A DNA stretch of 64,000 nucleotides. Origin: Actinoallomurus purpureus. Lineage in GTDB: Bacteria; Actinomycetota; Actinomycetes; Streptosporangiales; Streptosporangiaceae. The DNA lies in assembly GCF_024055795.1 (NCBI RefSeq), contig NZ_JAMXMY010000026.1, forward strand, positions 1 through 64,000, read 5' to 3'. A model generated the notes under the pieces. That model had not been told where the DNA came from. It was given only the letters and a program-made list of their open reading frames with translations, and searched no databases. The position numbers and the translations under genes were made by a program. Below are positions 26,144 to 34,717 of this stretch, one piece after another. Position 1 is the first letter of the stretch. Each line of letters opens with the position of its first letter.

Positions 26144-26517
26144 CCGTCCTCCTGGTCCTGCTCGGCGGCGCCGTCGGAGCGCCCAGCCGTTACCTGATCG
26201 ACCGTTATGTCCAGCGACGTCACGAAAGCGTGTTCCCCTGGGGAACCCTCACCGTCAACCTGATCGGCTGTCTCATCCTCGGGCTGCTGGCCGGAGCCGC
26301 CCATGGCCTGCCGAAGCCGGTCGTCACCCTGGCCGGCACCGGATTCTGCGGCGCCCTGACCACCTTCAGCACGTTCGGCTTCGAGACCACCCGCCTCCTG
26401 GAGGACGGCTCGTTCCGCGAGGCCGGCCTCAACGTCGTGGCCGGTCTCGGACTCGGGCTGCTGGCGGCCACGGCCGGTTATCTGATCGGCGTCTCCGTGT
26501 CAACTACTTGGCCCTAG
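26140..26517 (+). CDS. crcB: Fluoride channel subunit CrcB/Fluc (second copy)
   Basis: 125 residues from a GTG that overlaps the DUF190 stop. Four membrane helices: [37 protein letters not shown] (pore asparagine), [17 protein letters not shown] and a final [20 protein letters not shown]. It lacks the long polar N-terminus of the first copy. Likely forms a heterodimeric channel with it. Last gene of the riboswitch-controlled operon; remnant mobile DNA follows. Confidence 0.93.
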   Translation: MTVLLVLLGGAVGAPSRYLIDRYVQRRHESVFPWGTLTVNLIGCLILGLLAGAAHGLPKPVVTLAGTGFCGALTTFSTFGFETTRLLEDGSFREAGLNVVAGLGLGLLAATAGYLIGVSVSTTWP

Positions 26518-26608
26518 AGACCGAGCTTGTCGACCCAGGTCCTGAGGGCTTCGTTCATGCTCCCCGGCGCGGCTGGCTGTCGTGTCCGGGGTCACATCTT
26601 CCCGCCCC

Positions 26609-26821
26609 CTATGTGGGGGTGGGCTGGGGCATGTTGACGAATACCCACGCCGAGCGTGCGCGGTTGCGCACGTTGATCCCGGCGACGACATCGGCAGGCC
26701 CAGCGAGGCCGCACCGCCGGCAATGGAAGGTGTCTCGATCGGGCCGGTTGGCCTTCTCGGTATGCCCGCACCAGGCGACGGGGCATTTTTGGGAGGTGTA
26801 GGCCGGATCCACCTCGATAGT
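26609..26821 (-). pseudogene. C-terminal remnant of a TnpB (IS200/IS605 OrfB) protein
   Basis: Minus-strand frame: EVDPAYTSQKCPVAWCGHTE, then DTFHCRRCGLAGPADVVAGI and NVRNRA. This is the TnpB zinc ribbon and C-terminus. The first cysteine pair is broken: CPVAWCGH has two extra residues where CPxCGH is expected. Nothing upstream reads as the RuvC core. A small C/G hairpin (CCCCC-TATGT-GGGGG, 26605-26619) overlaps the stop. A dead fragment of an insertion sequence. Confidence 0.75.
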
Positions 26822-26883
26822 CCTTGACCACCGCCAGTGGCTGAACGACGGCGACGCCCATCACGCGTCGTGTGGGCCGCAGC

Positions 26884-27075
26884 TCAGGACGGCCGGATAC
26901 GGTACGTCTCGCCGGGCCGGGTGTCGAAGACCACGACGTTCGGCTCGGGACGGCTGACCCGGGCGCCCGTCACCGACACCGGCGCCTGGGTCCGGACGCG
27001 GATCTCCTCGCCGAGATCGGAACGGATCTCCGCCTCGGACAGGGTTGGCGGGGGCGGAGGCACCCGGGCTGCCGC
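26884..27075 (-). pseudogene. C-terminal fragment of a glycoside-hydrolase-like protein
   Basis: The minus-strand frame ending at 26884 reads LSEAEIRSDLGEEIRVRT, then QAPVSVTGARVSRPEPN and VVVFDTRPGETYRIRPS. This beta-sandwich ending resembles the C-termini of large bacterial glycosidases (fucosidase GH95-like). The upstream part is missing: the frame runs back only through a proline run to the neighbouring gene's stop. Probably a stump left by the rearrangement that also left the TnpB remnant. The family assignment is weak. Confidence 0.35.
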
Positions 27076-27081
27076 GGCGGC

Positions 27082-27729
27082 TCACGTCCGTGGGCCCCCC
27101 GGGGCCGGTCGGCGCCGTCGGGGAGGGTCGGGCGGGATCCGCAGCGCGATGATCGCCGTCGCCAGCATGTCGTAGTGGCCGACGAGCATGATCAGCTCGA
27201 TGCTCTCCCGCTCGTCGAGGTGCTCGCGCAGGCGTGCCCAGGCCGCGTCGTCGAGGTCCCGCGCGGCCTGCAGGGCGTCCACCGCCGCCAGGATGGCGCG
27301 CTCCCGCGGCGACCAGCCGTCGGCCTCGGACCCGTGCTCGATGATCCGGTCCAGGTCGGCGCGGGTGACGCCGGCCCGGGCACCCAGCCGCACGTGGTGG
27401 TCGAACTCGTAGCGGCAGCCGCGCAGATGCGCCACCCGGAGAATGACCAGCTCGGTCTCGCGGCGCGGCAGCAGTCCGCCAGGCATCAGCCGGCCGGCGA
27501 AATGCAGCCAGCCGCGGAAGAGGCCGCGGTGCCGGCCGAGGACCCGGAACAGGACGGGCGCCCCCGTCCCCGCGCGCCGTCCCGCCAGCAGAGCGAAGAT
27601 CCAGGCGGGCGCGCCGAGGTCGCGACGCGAGCCGGGCGGGATGCGCGGATTCCACGCGAGGGCGTCACCGACGGACGTCGGGCCGGAGTCGGGTCCCGCG
27701 TCCCCTTCCACCTGCTTCGGTCGTCGCAT
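27082..27729 (-). CDS. Carboxymuconolactone decarboxylase (AhpD-like) family protein
   Basis: 215 residues. Helical CMD domain in the middle: RRETELVILRVAHLRGCRYE, FDHHVRLGARAGVTRADLDR, then the WSPRERAILAAVDAL helix and LIMLVGHYDMLATAIIAL. The AhpD C-x-x-C pair is absent (CRYE), so peroxidase-type thiol chemistry is unlikely; many CMD proteins of this type are uncharacterised. It starts 14 bases after an operator that is duplicated before the SDR gene at 29126, so the two are probably co-regulated. Confidence 0.8.
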   Translation of the reverse strand: MRRPKQVEGDAGPDSGPTSVGDALAWNPRIPPGSRRDLGAPAWIFALLAGRRAGTGAPVLFRVLGRHRGLFRGWLHFAGRLMPGGLLPRRETELVILRVAHLRGCRYEFDHHVRLGARAGVTRADLDRIIEHGSEADGWSPRERAILAAVDALQAARDLDDAAWARLREHLDERESIELIMLVGHYDMLATAIIALRIPPDPPRRRRPAPGGPRT

Positions 27730-27743
27730 GGGACCAGCAATAC

Positions 27744-27761
27744 ACGGACGGGGTCGTTCGC
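27744..27761 (-). promoter_or_regulatory. Imperfect palindromic operator before the CMD gene
   Basis: ACGGACG-GGGT-CGTTCGC is an imperfect inverted repeat. With its flank up to the ATG it matches the sequence before the SDR gene at 29126 over about 40 bases (both continue GTGTAyTGCTGGTCCCATG on the minus strand). TetR-like in shape. Confidence 0.5.
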
Positions 27762-27784
27762 GGAACCTCCGGCCGTACGCGGCC

Positions 27785-28072
27785 TCAGCGCGCTCCGAAG
27801 TGCTCGACGATCCCCCGCGCGTAGTACTCCTCCCAATCCTCGGCCGGGTTGTCCGCGGTGTACCGCCTGTCCAGGCTCACCAGCAGATAGACCAGCTCGC
27901 TGCGGACCGGCTCTTCTCCGAGGAGCTCCGGCAGCTCCGAGAGCCGGAGGAGCCAGTCGGCGTACCAGGAGGCCCAGTCGGCGTCCGCACCGTCCGAGAT
28001 GCGGAAGACACTGTGGTGGATCTCCCCCGCCTCGTGCAGCAGATCGCTCACGCCCTGCGTCGTCGTGTCCAT
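27785..28072 (-). CDS. Small acidic hypothetical protein
   Basis: 95 residues from the ATG at 28072, with GAGGCGGG just upstream; the longer frame above it is not supported. Sequence features: SDLLHEAGEIHHSVFRIS, then WASWYADWLLRLSEL and a C-terminal DWEEYYARGIVEHFG. It is helical, acidic and Trp/Tyr-rich, without membrane or metal motifs. I do not recognise the family. It sits between the CMD and SDR genes on the same strand and could be part of the same regulated group. Confidence 0.6.
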   Translation of the reverse strand: MDTTTQGVSDLLHEAGEIHHSVFRISDGADADWASWYADWLLRLSELPELLGEEPVRSELVYLLVSLDRRYTADNPAEDWEEYYARGIVEHFGAR

Positions 28073-28256
28073 CGTCCCGCCTCGAACGGATCGCGGTGCG
28101 TCTCCCGAAGGTCCCGCGCGCTCAGGACGGCCGGCCGTTCGGGCAGCGTCGGGTACGTCGGACCGGGCCGCCAGATGCCGGCGGCGCGGACCGGTGACCT
28201 GGACTTTCCCCAGTTCATGGGCGTCGGTAAACCTCATCACGGACCGGTGGCCGGGA

Positions 28257-29126
28257 TCACCCGTCCCGGTCCACGGGCTGCGGCGTCGTCAGCGGCGCGT
28301 CCTCCTCGCCCGCGATCCGCAGCGCCCGCTCCACGCGCGGCCGTACCGCCAGGTCGAACACGCGCTGGGCCACCATACGCCCGTGCAGGACCGGCCCCAC
28401 CCAGGACGGGGCGTACACGCGGCGGGCGCGCGTGGCGATGCCGCGCTCCAGCGCGTCGATCCCGGTTCTGAGCGGGGTAACCCCGGTGAACCCTCCCCTG
28501 CGGCCCTGCAGCGCCGCGGTGGCCCGTGTGCCGAACCCGCGGTGCGTCATGTCGGTGTCCAGTTCGGCGAAGTAGGCGACGCCGACCCGCGCTCCCGTGT
28601 GCCGCAGTTCGATGCGCAGGGTGTTGCCGAGGGCCTCCACCGCGGCCTTCGAGGCGCTGTAGGCCCCCAGGAGCGGGGCGTGGACGGCGGCGGCCAGCGA
28701 GGCGACCGCCAGGGCGTAGCCGTCCGGGTGGCAGATGTACGGCCCGGCCGCCCGCAACGTGTGATAAGTGCCGAAGACGTTGACCCGAATGGTGGTCTCG
28801 AGGACCCGGGGGTCGCCGCCGAGGACCGGCCACTGGCCGGCGACCCCGGCGTTGGCCACCACCACGTCCAGGCCGCCGAGCTCACCGGCGAGCTCTGCCA
28901 CGACCCGCTCAACGCGTTCGCGGTCGGTCACGTCGCACGGCCGCCACGGCGCGTCTCCGCAGTCCCGGGCGACGGCCGCGAGCCCCTCCGGCTCCAGACC
29001 CGCCAGGGCCACCCGAGCGCCCCGGGCGTGCAGGCGGCGGGCCAGGGCCGCCCCGATACCGCGCGCCGCTCCGGTGATCAGCACGCGGCGCCCCTGGAGC
29101 GCCGCCCGGTGGTTCGGTCTTCGCAT
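28257..29126 (-). CDS. Short-chain dehydrogenase/reductase
   Basis: 289 residues from the ATG at 29126, just downstream of the duplicated operator. Classical SDR: cofactor motif LITGAARGIGAALARRL, strand NAG (VVVANAGVAG), serine region LAVASLAAA, and catalytic YSASK in GAYSASKAAVEALG. The aspartate/glutamate after the second strand is replaced (ALAGLEPE), leaving cofactor choice open. The C-terminal extension (VGPVLHGRMVAQRVFD) is typical of retinol- or fatty-acyl-type SDRs of actinomycetes. Substrate unknown. Confidence 0.85.
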   Translation of the reverse strand: MRRPNHRAALQGRRVLITGAARGIGAALARRLHARGARVALAGLEPEGLAAVARDCGDAPWRPCDVTDRERVERVVAELAGELGGLDVVVANAGVAGQWPVLGGDPRVLETTIRVNVFGTYHTLRAAGPYICHPDGYALAVASLAAAVHAPLLGAYSASKAAVEALGNTLRIELRHTGARVGVAYFAELDTDMTHRGFGTRATAALQGRRGGFTGVTPLRTGIDALERGIATRARRVYAPSWVGPVLHGRMVAQRVFDLAVRPRVERALRIAGEEDAPLTTPQPVDRDG

Positions 29127-29140
29127 GGGACCAGCAGTAC

Positions 29141-29158
29141 ACGAACAGCGTTGTTCGT
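29141..29158 (-). promoter_or_regulatory. Perfect palindromic operator before the SDR gene
   Basis: ACGAACA-GCGT-TGTTCGT is a perfect 7-base inverted repeat, 14 bases upstream of the SDR ATG. It is the better-preserved twin of the site at 27744-27761, and suits a TetR-family repressor not encoded in the window. Confidence 0.6.
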
Positions 29159-29226
29159 GAAACCCTGGGCCATCGGTCAATGGGGCACCGGACCCCGGCG
29201 ATGCCGGCTCGCCGACCGGCCTTTCG

Positions 29227-30435
29227 CTATGCGGCGTCGGCCAGGGGTTCGGCGCCGGCCGCCGACCGCGCGGCACCCCGCCAGGCCGGGACGGCGAGCA
29301 GGACCACGAGGAGTCCGGCGGCGCCGGGGATCGCGAACGCCCAGCGGGCGCCCCAGCCGTCGATGATGGTGCCGGTGACGGGCCCGGCGACGGCCAGTCC
29401 CAGCGTCATGGCGGTGCCGTGCAGTCCCGTCGCCTCTCCTCGCGCCGTGGCGGGCACCCGCCGGCTGAGGGTGTCGATCGTGGTCGAGATGCCGGGCGCG
29501 CACAGCACCCCGGCCGGGAGCAGGGCGATGCAGAGCCACTGCCAGTGGCCGGCCAGGCCGATCGGCACGGTGAGGGCGGCCATGGCGCCGACGATGACGA
29601 GCGGGGAGAAGCCACGGGGCAGCGCGCCGTACACGAACCCGCCGACCAGGGACGCGATGCCCCACACGGCGAGCACCAGGCCGGTCCACCGGGTCGCGGC
29701 GTCGGCCTTGAGCGTCGCGACCAGGCCGAGCTCCGTCGCGGCCAGCACGAAGGTGGCCGCGAACGTGACTCCGAGGAGCGCGAGGAGCCCGGGGGTCAGC
29801 CACTGCCGGCGGCGCACCGCGGTTTCGGCGGTCCCCGTTTCGTCGTCGACGCGGGTGGGCGGGTCGAGCGCCAGCAGGGCCACGCCGGAGCCGACCAGCC
29901 CGAAACCCACGAACGCCATGGTCCAGGAGCTCCCGAGCGCGGTGGTGACGGCGACGGCGAGGGCCGGTCCGGTCATGTAGGCCACCTCGACGAGCATCGA
30001 GTCCAGCGCGTAGGCGCTGCGGCGGTGCTCGGCCGGAACGGCGGCCGCGACGCACTGGCGGACGACGCTGAAGACCGGCAGCGCCAGCACCCCGTCGGCG
30101 AAGGCGCCCGCGACCAGCGGCCAGTAGGACAGGAAGGGGGCGGCGATCCAGAACGCCAGCTGGGCGACGGTGGTGACCGCCAGCACCGGCCGTAGGCCCC
30201 GCCGGTCCACGATGCGCCCGGCGACGGGGGACCCGACGGCCACTCCGGCGGTCGCGGCGGCGCCGACCAGGCCCGCCTGCAGGAATCCGAGCCGCAGGCC
30301 GCCGACCACGTGCAGGGTCAGGGTCAGCCCGGTCGCGACCACCGGGATCCGGGCCACCAGCCCGACGAGCAGCAACGTCCGGACACCGGGGATGGACAAC
30401 ACCCGCCGGTAAGGTTCAACAGTCACTATGATCAC
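29227..30435 (-). CDS. MFS transporter
   Basis: 402 residues with about 12 hydrophobic segments. MFS features: the A-like loop GRIVDRRGLRPVLAV between helices 2 and 3, ALDSMLVEVAYMTGPALA in helix 5, and DTLSRRVPATARGEATGLHG in the second half. GGAGGT lies upstream, but the first GTG (30435) is very close to it; a second GTG three codons later (30426) is better spaced. Drug- or metabolite-efflux type by sequence; substrate unknown. It stands alone on its transcript. Confidence 0.82.
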   Translation of the reverse strand: MIIVTVEPYRRVLSIPGVRTLLLVGLVARIPVVATGLTLTLHVVGGLRLGFLQAGLVGAAATAGVAVGSPVAGRIVDRRGLRPVLAVTTVAQLAFWIAAPFLSYWPLVAGAFADGVLALPVFSVVRQCVAAAVPAEHRRSAYALDSMLVEVAYMTGPALAVAVTTALGSSWTMAFVGFGLVGSGVALLALDPPTRVDDETGTAETAVRRRQWLTPGLLALLGVTFAATFVLAATELGLVATLKADAATRWTGLVLAVWGIASLVGGFVYGALPRGFSPLVIVGAMAALTVPIGLAGHWQWLCIALLPAGVLCAPGISTTIDTLSRRVPATARGEATGLHGTAMTLGLAVAGPVTGTIIDGWGARWAFAIPGAAGLLVVLLAVPAWRGAARSAAGAEPLADAA

Positions 30436-30698
30436 TTACCTCCGCAGGCAGTATGACAGCGGGTCCCGGACCTCGAAAAGTGGATTTACGCCCCGCCGCG
30501 CCATCAGACACCCCATTCCGGACGCCGATTCCTGACACCGTTGGTCATCGCGAGTTCGTGCGGCTCGCCTTCGCGGGTATAGGTACCGCGACGGGGGTGG
30601 CCGCCGCGGTCCCCGCTGTTCGGCTCCACCTTCCGGACCGTTCTCAGCCGCCCCCCGAACCCTGCGCATGACAAAAAGCCGCTTAGTCGGGGGCAAAA

Positions 30699-31556
30699 GT
30701 GACGAACGACGGAAATGACAAAAACCATGAAAATGACAAAAAGGGCTTTCTGCAACGGCGTTGGGTCGTGCCCGCCGCTCTCGGGGCGGCCGTGCTGGTG
30801 GGCGGTGCGGTGGGCGCGGGGGTGTTCCGCCTGGTCGGCTCGGAGCCGCGTGAGCACCGGTCCGCCGCGCACGGACGGGCCGCGCAGCCGCGGCGGCCGG
30901 CCGCTCCCAAGGTCGACTGTCATGTGCGCAAGTGCATCGCGCTGACCTTCGACGACGGTCCGGTCGCCGGAACCGCCAAGCTCCTGGACATCCTGAAGGC
31001 GCACGAGGCGCACGCCACCTTCTTCGTCCTCGGTATGCAGGTGGCGAACAACGTCGACATCCTGAAACGGGAGGCCGCCGAGGGCCATGAGATCGGGAAC
31101 CACACGTTCGACCACATCAAGCTGGTGGGGGCCCCGCGGGGGAAGGTCGAGGACGAGCTGATCCGCACCCAGGAGGCCATTCTCCAGGTGACGGGCACGC
31201 CGCCGACGGTGTTCCGCCCGACCTACGGGGGCACCGACAAGCAGCTGAACGAGATCACCAAGAACATGAATCTCGCGCAGATCCTGTGGACCGTCGACAC
31301 GGTCGACTGGAAGGACCGCAACACCGCGCTCGTCAAGAAGCGCGTTCTGGCCGGCGCGAAGCCGGGCCACATCGTGATCATGCATGACATCCGGCCGACG
31401 AGCGTGGCGGCCGTGCCCGACATCCTGGCGACGCTCGCCAAGCAGGGCTACGCCTTCGTCACGATCTCCGAGCTGTACGGCGGCAAGCTGGTGGCCGGCG
31501 AGCGCTATCCGGCCTTCCTCGGCTCGCCCACCGCGGGCCCGGCCCCGCCCATGTGA
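30699..31556 (+). CDS. Membrane-anchored polysaccharide deacetylase (NodB domain)
   Basis: 285 residues from a GTG at 30699 with GGGGG 5 bases upstream. A short Asn/Asp/Lys-rich cytoplasmic start (NDGNDKNHENDKK), one membrane helix (VVPAALGAAVLVGGAVGAGV), then a NodB domain outside. Metal and catalytic motifs: ALTFDDGP (Asp-Asp), HTFDH (His-x3-His), FRPTYGG and IVIMHDI. The usual FRPPYG is FRPTYGG here. Probably deacetylates peptidoglycan or another cell-envelope polysaccharide. Confidence 0.9.
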   Translation: MTNDGNDKNHENDKKGFLQRRWVVPAALGAAVLVGGAVGAGVFRLVGSEPREHRSAAHGRAAQPRRPAAPKVDCHVRKCIALTFDDGPVAGTAKLLDILKAHEAHATFFVLGMQVANNVDILKREAAEGHEIGNHTFDHIKLVGAPRGKVEDELIRTQEAILQVTGTPPTVFRPTYGGTDKQLNEITKNMNLAQILWTVDTVDWKDRNTALVKKRVLAGAKPGHIVIMHDIRPTSVAAVPDILATLAKQGYAFVTISELYGGKLVAGERYPAFLGSPTAGPAPPM

Positions 31557-31649
31557 GTTCCGCGTCCGCCCGGAGCATCGGGGACCCGGCCGTCGGCCCG
31601 ATCCTTCGGGACGTACGCCCCCGTCCCCGATCCGACGCCTCGTTCGGCG

Positions 31650-32441
31650 TCAGTGCGCGGTCCAGCCGCCGTCCATGGTCAGGGACGCACCCGTGATCAT
31701 CGCTGCTCCAGGCGAGCAGAGGAAGGCGACCAGCTCGGCGACCTCCTCCGGCTCGACGAGCCGCCGGATCGCGGCCCTCGCCAGCATGACCTCGTCGACG
31801 ACCTGGTCGGGCTCCATCCCGTGGGCGGCCGCCTGGTCGGCGATCTGGTGCTCCACCAGTGGAGTCCGCACGTAGGACGGGCTGACGCAGTTGGCGGTGA
31901 CCCCGTGGGGGGCGGCCTCCAGCGCGATGACCTTGGTCATCCCCTCCAGCGCGTGCTTGGCGGTGACGTAGGCCACCTTGTACGGCGAGGCGATCCGGCC
32001 GTGGACGGAGGAGATGCCGATGATCCGGCCCCAGCCCCGGTCGTACATGCCGGGAAGCGCCCGGCGGGCCAGCCGGAACGGCGCCTCCACCATGATGCGC
32101 TGCATGCGCGCGAAGACGTCCGGGGGGAACTCGGTGACCGGGGCGACGTGCTGCAGCCCGGCGTTGTTGATCAGGATGTCCACGTCGCAGTCGATGGCCT
32201 CGACCGCCGCGCCGTCGGACAGGTCGGCGGGGACCGCCCGGCCGCCGATCTCCTCGGCGGCGGCCGCGGCCTCCTCCTCGCGCAGATCGACGATGACGAC
32301 CTCGGCTCCGGCGGCCGCCAGCCTCCGGGCGCAGGCCAGCCCGATGCCGCCGGCCGCGCCGGTCACCAGGGCCCGGCGACCGGACAGGTCGAGGCCGGCG
32401 GACGACTGAGGGGGCGGCTCCGGGGCGTTCGGCAGGGCCAC
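31650..32441 (-). CDS. 3-hydroxybutyrate dehydrogenase-like SDR
   Basis: 263 residues from the GTG at 32441 (GAGGAGG 6 bases upstream). SDR motifs: ALVTGAAGGIGLACARRL, VVIVDLREEE (aspartate selects NAD), NNAGLQHVAPVTEF, the serine in IIGISSVHGRIAS and catalytic YVTAKHALEGMTKVIALE. The QHVAPVTEF and SVHGRIASPYKVAYV segments match bacterial D-3-hydroxybutyrate dehydrogenases. Would interconvert 3-hydroxybutyrate and acetoacetate. Single gene. Confidence 0.85.
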   Translation of the reverse strand: MALPNAPEPPPQSSAGLDLSGRRALVTGAAGGIGLACARRLAAAGAEVVIVDLREEEAAAAAEEIGGRAVPADLSDGAAVEAIDCDVDILINNAGLQHVAPVTEFPPDVFARMQRIMVEAPFRLARRALPGMYDRGWGRIIGISSVHGRIASPYKVAYVTAKHALEGMTKVIALEAAPHGVTANCVSPSYVRTPLVEHQIADQAAAHGMEPDQVVDEVMLARAAIRRLVEPEEVAELVAFLCSPGAAMITGASLTMDGGWTAH

Positions 32442-32592
32442 GCGTTCCTCCTCGATCGGGACGCTCCGCGTGAACACGACCTTATCCGCGTGATGGGTCG
32501 GGGCCCCGCGCCCGGCGGGGCGCCCGCCCGTCGGCGGACGCCCCGGGAGGTCGGTCGGGGGCCGTTGGTCGGAGGAACGCCGCGTCAGAGGG

Positions 32593-34569
32593 TCAGGAGA
32601 CCGTCTCGAACGGCAGCCACAACGCGAGCCGACCGCCGATCCGCTGATCGGAGGTCGCGAGCGTCTGGATCTCCGCAGGAGACAGGGCCCGCTTGTACAC
32701 GCGCAGGTCGTCGAGCGTGCCGTGGAACCGGTTGGCGCCGTCCAGGCGCTCTCCGACATGGATGCCGTCCACCCCGAACTCCTTGCCCTCGGTGACCGAG
32801 CCGGGCGGCACCGCGGCGGAGGCGACCTGCGTCCCGTCGATCCACAGCGAGAACCGCCCGTCGGCGCGCTGCAGCGCCACGTGGTGCCATCGGTCGTCGT
32901 TGTAGGCGCTCGCCGACTGGACGGAGATGTTGAACCGATCGACCGCGATCATCGCCAGGATCCGGTGGGATGCCGGCTCGGCCCGCAGCCACAGTTGCGG
33001 CGTCGTCCCGCTGCCCCACCGGTACGCCCACAGCAGCGCGTGTGCCCCGGCGGTGTCGGAATAGCGGAACGACGTCGTCATCGTGAAGTCGCCGCCGCCG
33101 ACGTCGATCGCCCTGCTGTACGGCACCTCGACGCGGTCGTCCACCCCGTCCAGGGCCAGCCCCTGGCCGAACCGTCCGGTCGTGCTCTGGGCATCGCCCC
33201 GCACGTATGCGTCATTGTGGTGAGGCGACGCGTCGGGCGTCTTCGGCCCCGGCGCGGGCGGCCCGGGTATGCCCGGCGGCGTGCCGTTGGGCGTGGCGAG
33301 GTACGCCTCGTTGAAGCGCGCCCAGCGGATCGTCTCGTACGGCGTCGCGGTTCCCGCCTCGTAGTACAGGCCGATCTCGTCGTTGCCCAGCTTCACCATG
33401 TCGGAGTACGCCGAGGGCCCCCACCAGAAGACCTTGCCCCGCTGCCACGGCTGCCAGGTGCGGGCCTCGTCGAAGGACGAGAACACCGCCATCGCCTCGC
33501 GGGCCACGGGGTGCGCCGGCGAGGACAGCAGGATGCGGTTCGTGCGGTCGCCCTGGTCGCGGGCGTGCAGGCGCAGCGTCGAGGCCTGCACGTCCGGCAG
33601 CGCGAGGTTCTTCACCGTACGGAACGGCCGCTCGAAGGTCTCACCACCGTCCTTGCTGATGGCGTACGCCCGGTGGCCGGGGTCGGTGCCCCGCTCGCGG
33701 GCCAGTGCGTAGATCCGCCCGTCGGTGAGCTCGACGACGGTCACCTCCTGGGCGATGATCGAGCCGTCGTCGAAGGCGCTCGTCGCCCCGATGTGCCAGG
33801 TCACGCCGCTGTCGTCGCTGTAGAGCAGGTGCGTGCCGTAGACGTGGGGGCCCGTCCCGCCGTCGTAGATCTCGTAGCTGGCGCCGAGGACGAGCCGGCC
33901 GGCGTGCCGCCCCCGGGTCAGCTGGATGCCGTGCATCGGCCCGGTCGCGTACCAGAAGTTCCACTCGGGGCGCTTGCCCTCGGTCATCTCCCGTGGTGCC
34001 GTCCAGGTCGCGCCGTCGTCATCACTCGACTGCACGTACGGGTCGCGGTCGCAGCCGTTCGGGCAGGGCGCCGGTCCGTTGTGCGTGCTGACCAGGACGA
34101 TCCGGCCGGTGCGCCGGTCGACGATGGGCACCGGGTTGCCGTGCGTCGAGCCGTTGCCCTCCGAGACGACCTGCAACGGTCCCCAGGTGCGCCCGCCGTC
34201 GGCCGAACGCCGCAGCACAAGGTCGATGTCCTCGTCGTCGCCGCAGTCCTTGACGCGTCCCTCGGCGAAGGCCAGCACCATGCCGTCGGCCGCGCGGACG
34301 ACCGCGGGGATCCGGAAACAGGCGTACCCGAACTGCTTCTGCTGGAAGAGGACCTGCTCGTCGACGAAAGGCGCCGCCGAGGTCGGCTTGGCGGAGGGGG
34401 GCGGTGCGGTCACGCCGCCGGTCCGTGCGGAGACGGGCGTCGTCGCGCCGGCGGTATGTGCCGCGGCCAGGGCGGCGGGTGATCCCAGGAGGAGCCCGGC
34501 CGCGATCAGGGCGACGCGTCGCCACGCGGCCGGTCGGCGACTGGGCGGTTTCTCAGAGGCGTACCTCAT
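32593..34569 (-). CDS. Secreted sialidase (GH33) with C-terminal LamG/concanavalin-like domain
   Basis: 658 residues from the ATG at 34569 (GGAAAGG 6 bases upstream). Sec signal, with the hydrophobic core LIAAGLLLGSPAALAAAHTA. The six-bladed propeller is marked by the arginine motif YACFRIPAVV and four Asp-boxes (SADGGRTWGP, SDDDGATWTAP, SDDSGVTWHIG, SKDGGETF), with the acid/base region LAFAEGR and the late YYEAGTATPYETIRW nucleophile region. After a Pro-rich linker (about residue 440) a LamG-like domain follows (GQGLALDGVDDRVEVPYSRA through the FHGTLDDLRVYKRAL motif). Releases sialic acid from host or environmental glycans. A regulon palindrome stands 34 bases upstream. Confidence 0.93.
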   Translation of the reverse strand: MRYASEKPPSRRPAAWRRVALIAAGLLLGSPAALAAAHTAGATTPVSARTGGVTAPPPSAKPTSAAPFVDEQVLFQQKQFGYACFRIPAVVRAADGMVLAFAEGRVKDCGDDEDIDLVLRRSADGGRTWGPLQVVSEGNGSTHGNPVPIVDRRTGRIVLVSTHNGPAPCPNGCDRDPYVQSSDDDGATWTAPREMTEGKRPEWNFWYATGPMHGIQLTRGRHAGRLVLGASYEIYDGGTGPHVYGTHLLYSDDSGVTWHIGATSAFDDGSIIAQEVTVVELTDGRIYALARERGTDPGHRAYAISKDGGETFERPFRTVKNLALPDVQASTLRLHARDQGDRTNRILLSSPAHPVAREAMAVFSSFDEARTWQPWQRGKVFWWGPSAYSDMVKLGNDEIGLYYEAGTATPYETIRWARFNEAYLATPNGTPPGIPGPPAPGPKTPDASPHHNDAYVRGDAQSTTGRFGQGLALDGVDDRVEVPYSRAIDVGGGDFTMTTSFRYSDTAGAHALLWAYRWGSGTTPQLWLRAEPASHRILAMIAVDRFNISVQSASAYNDDRWHHVALQRADGRFSLWIDGTQVASAAVPPGSVTEGKEFGVDGIHVGERLDGANRFHGTLDDLRVYKRALSPAEIQTLATSDQRIGGRLALWLPFETVS

Positions 34570-34602
34570 GGCGTGCCTTTCCATGAGAGAGACGGAGGCG
34601 GC

Positions 34603-34617
34603 GGACATCCTATGTCC
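34603..34617. promoter_or_regulatory. Sialic acid regulon operator 1 (before the LamG sialidase)
   Basis: GGACAT-CCT-ATGTCC, a perfect 6-base inverted repeat 34 bases upstream of the sialidase ATG. Same palindrome as the sites at 34686 and 36850. Confidence 0.75.
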
Positions 34618-34685
34618 TACGTTCTATCTCCACCAGACCTGCTATTGACTGGGTCGGAGCACACCGTTAGCGTCCCCCGGTCATA

Positions 34686-34700
34686 GGACATCCCATGTCC
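34686..34700. promoter_or_regulatory. Sialic acid regulon operator 2 (before the second sialidase)
   Basis: GGACAT-CCC-ATGTCC, a perfect 6-base inverted repeat ending 18 bases before the second sialidase ATG. The two sialidase genes are divergent and each has its own operator in the 148-base gap. Confidence 0.75.
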
Positions 34701-34717
34701 ACGAAGGGACTGAGCCA

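Noticed and set aside
26872-28197. 441-codon plus-strand open frame
   Set aside because: Shadow of the CMD gene and its neighbours; no domain, and codon composition is that of antisense sequence.
32722-34482. 586-codon plus-strand open frame opposite the LamG sialidase
   Set aside because: Antisense shadow; the minus strand has signal peptide, Asp-boxes and catalytic motifs.
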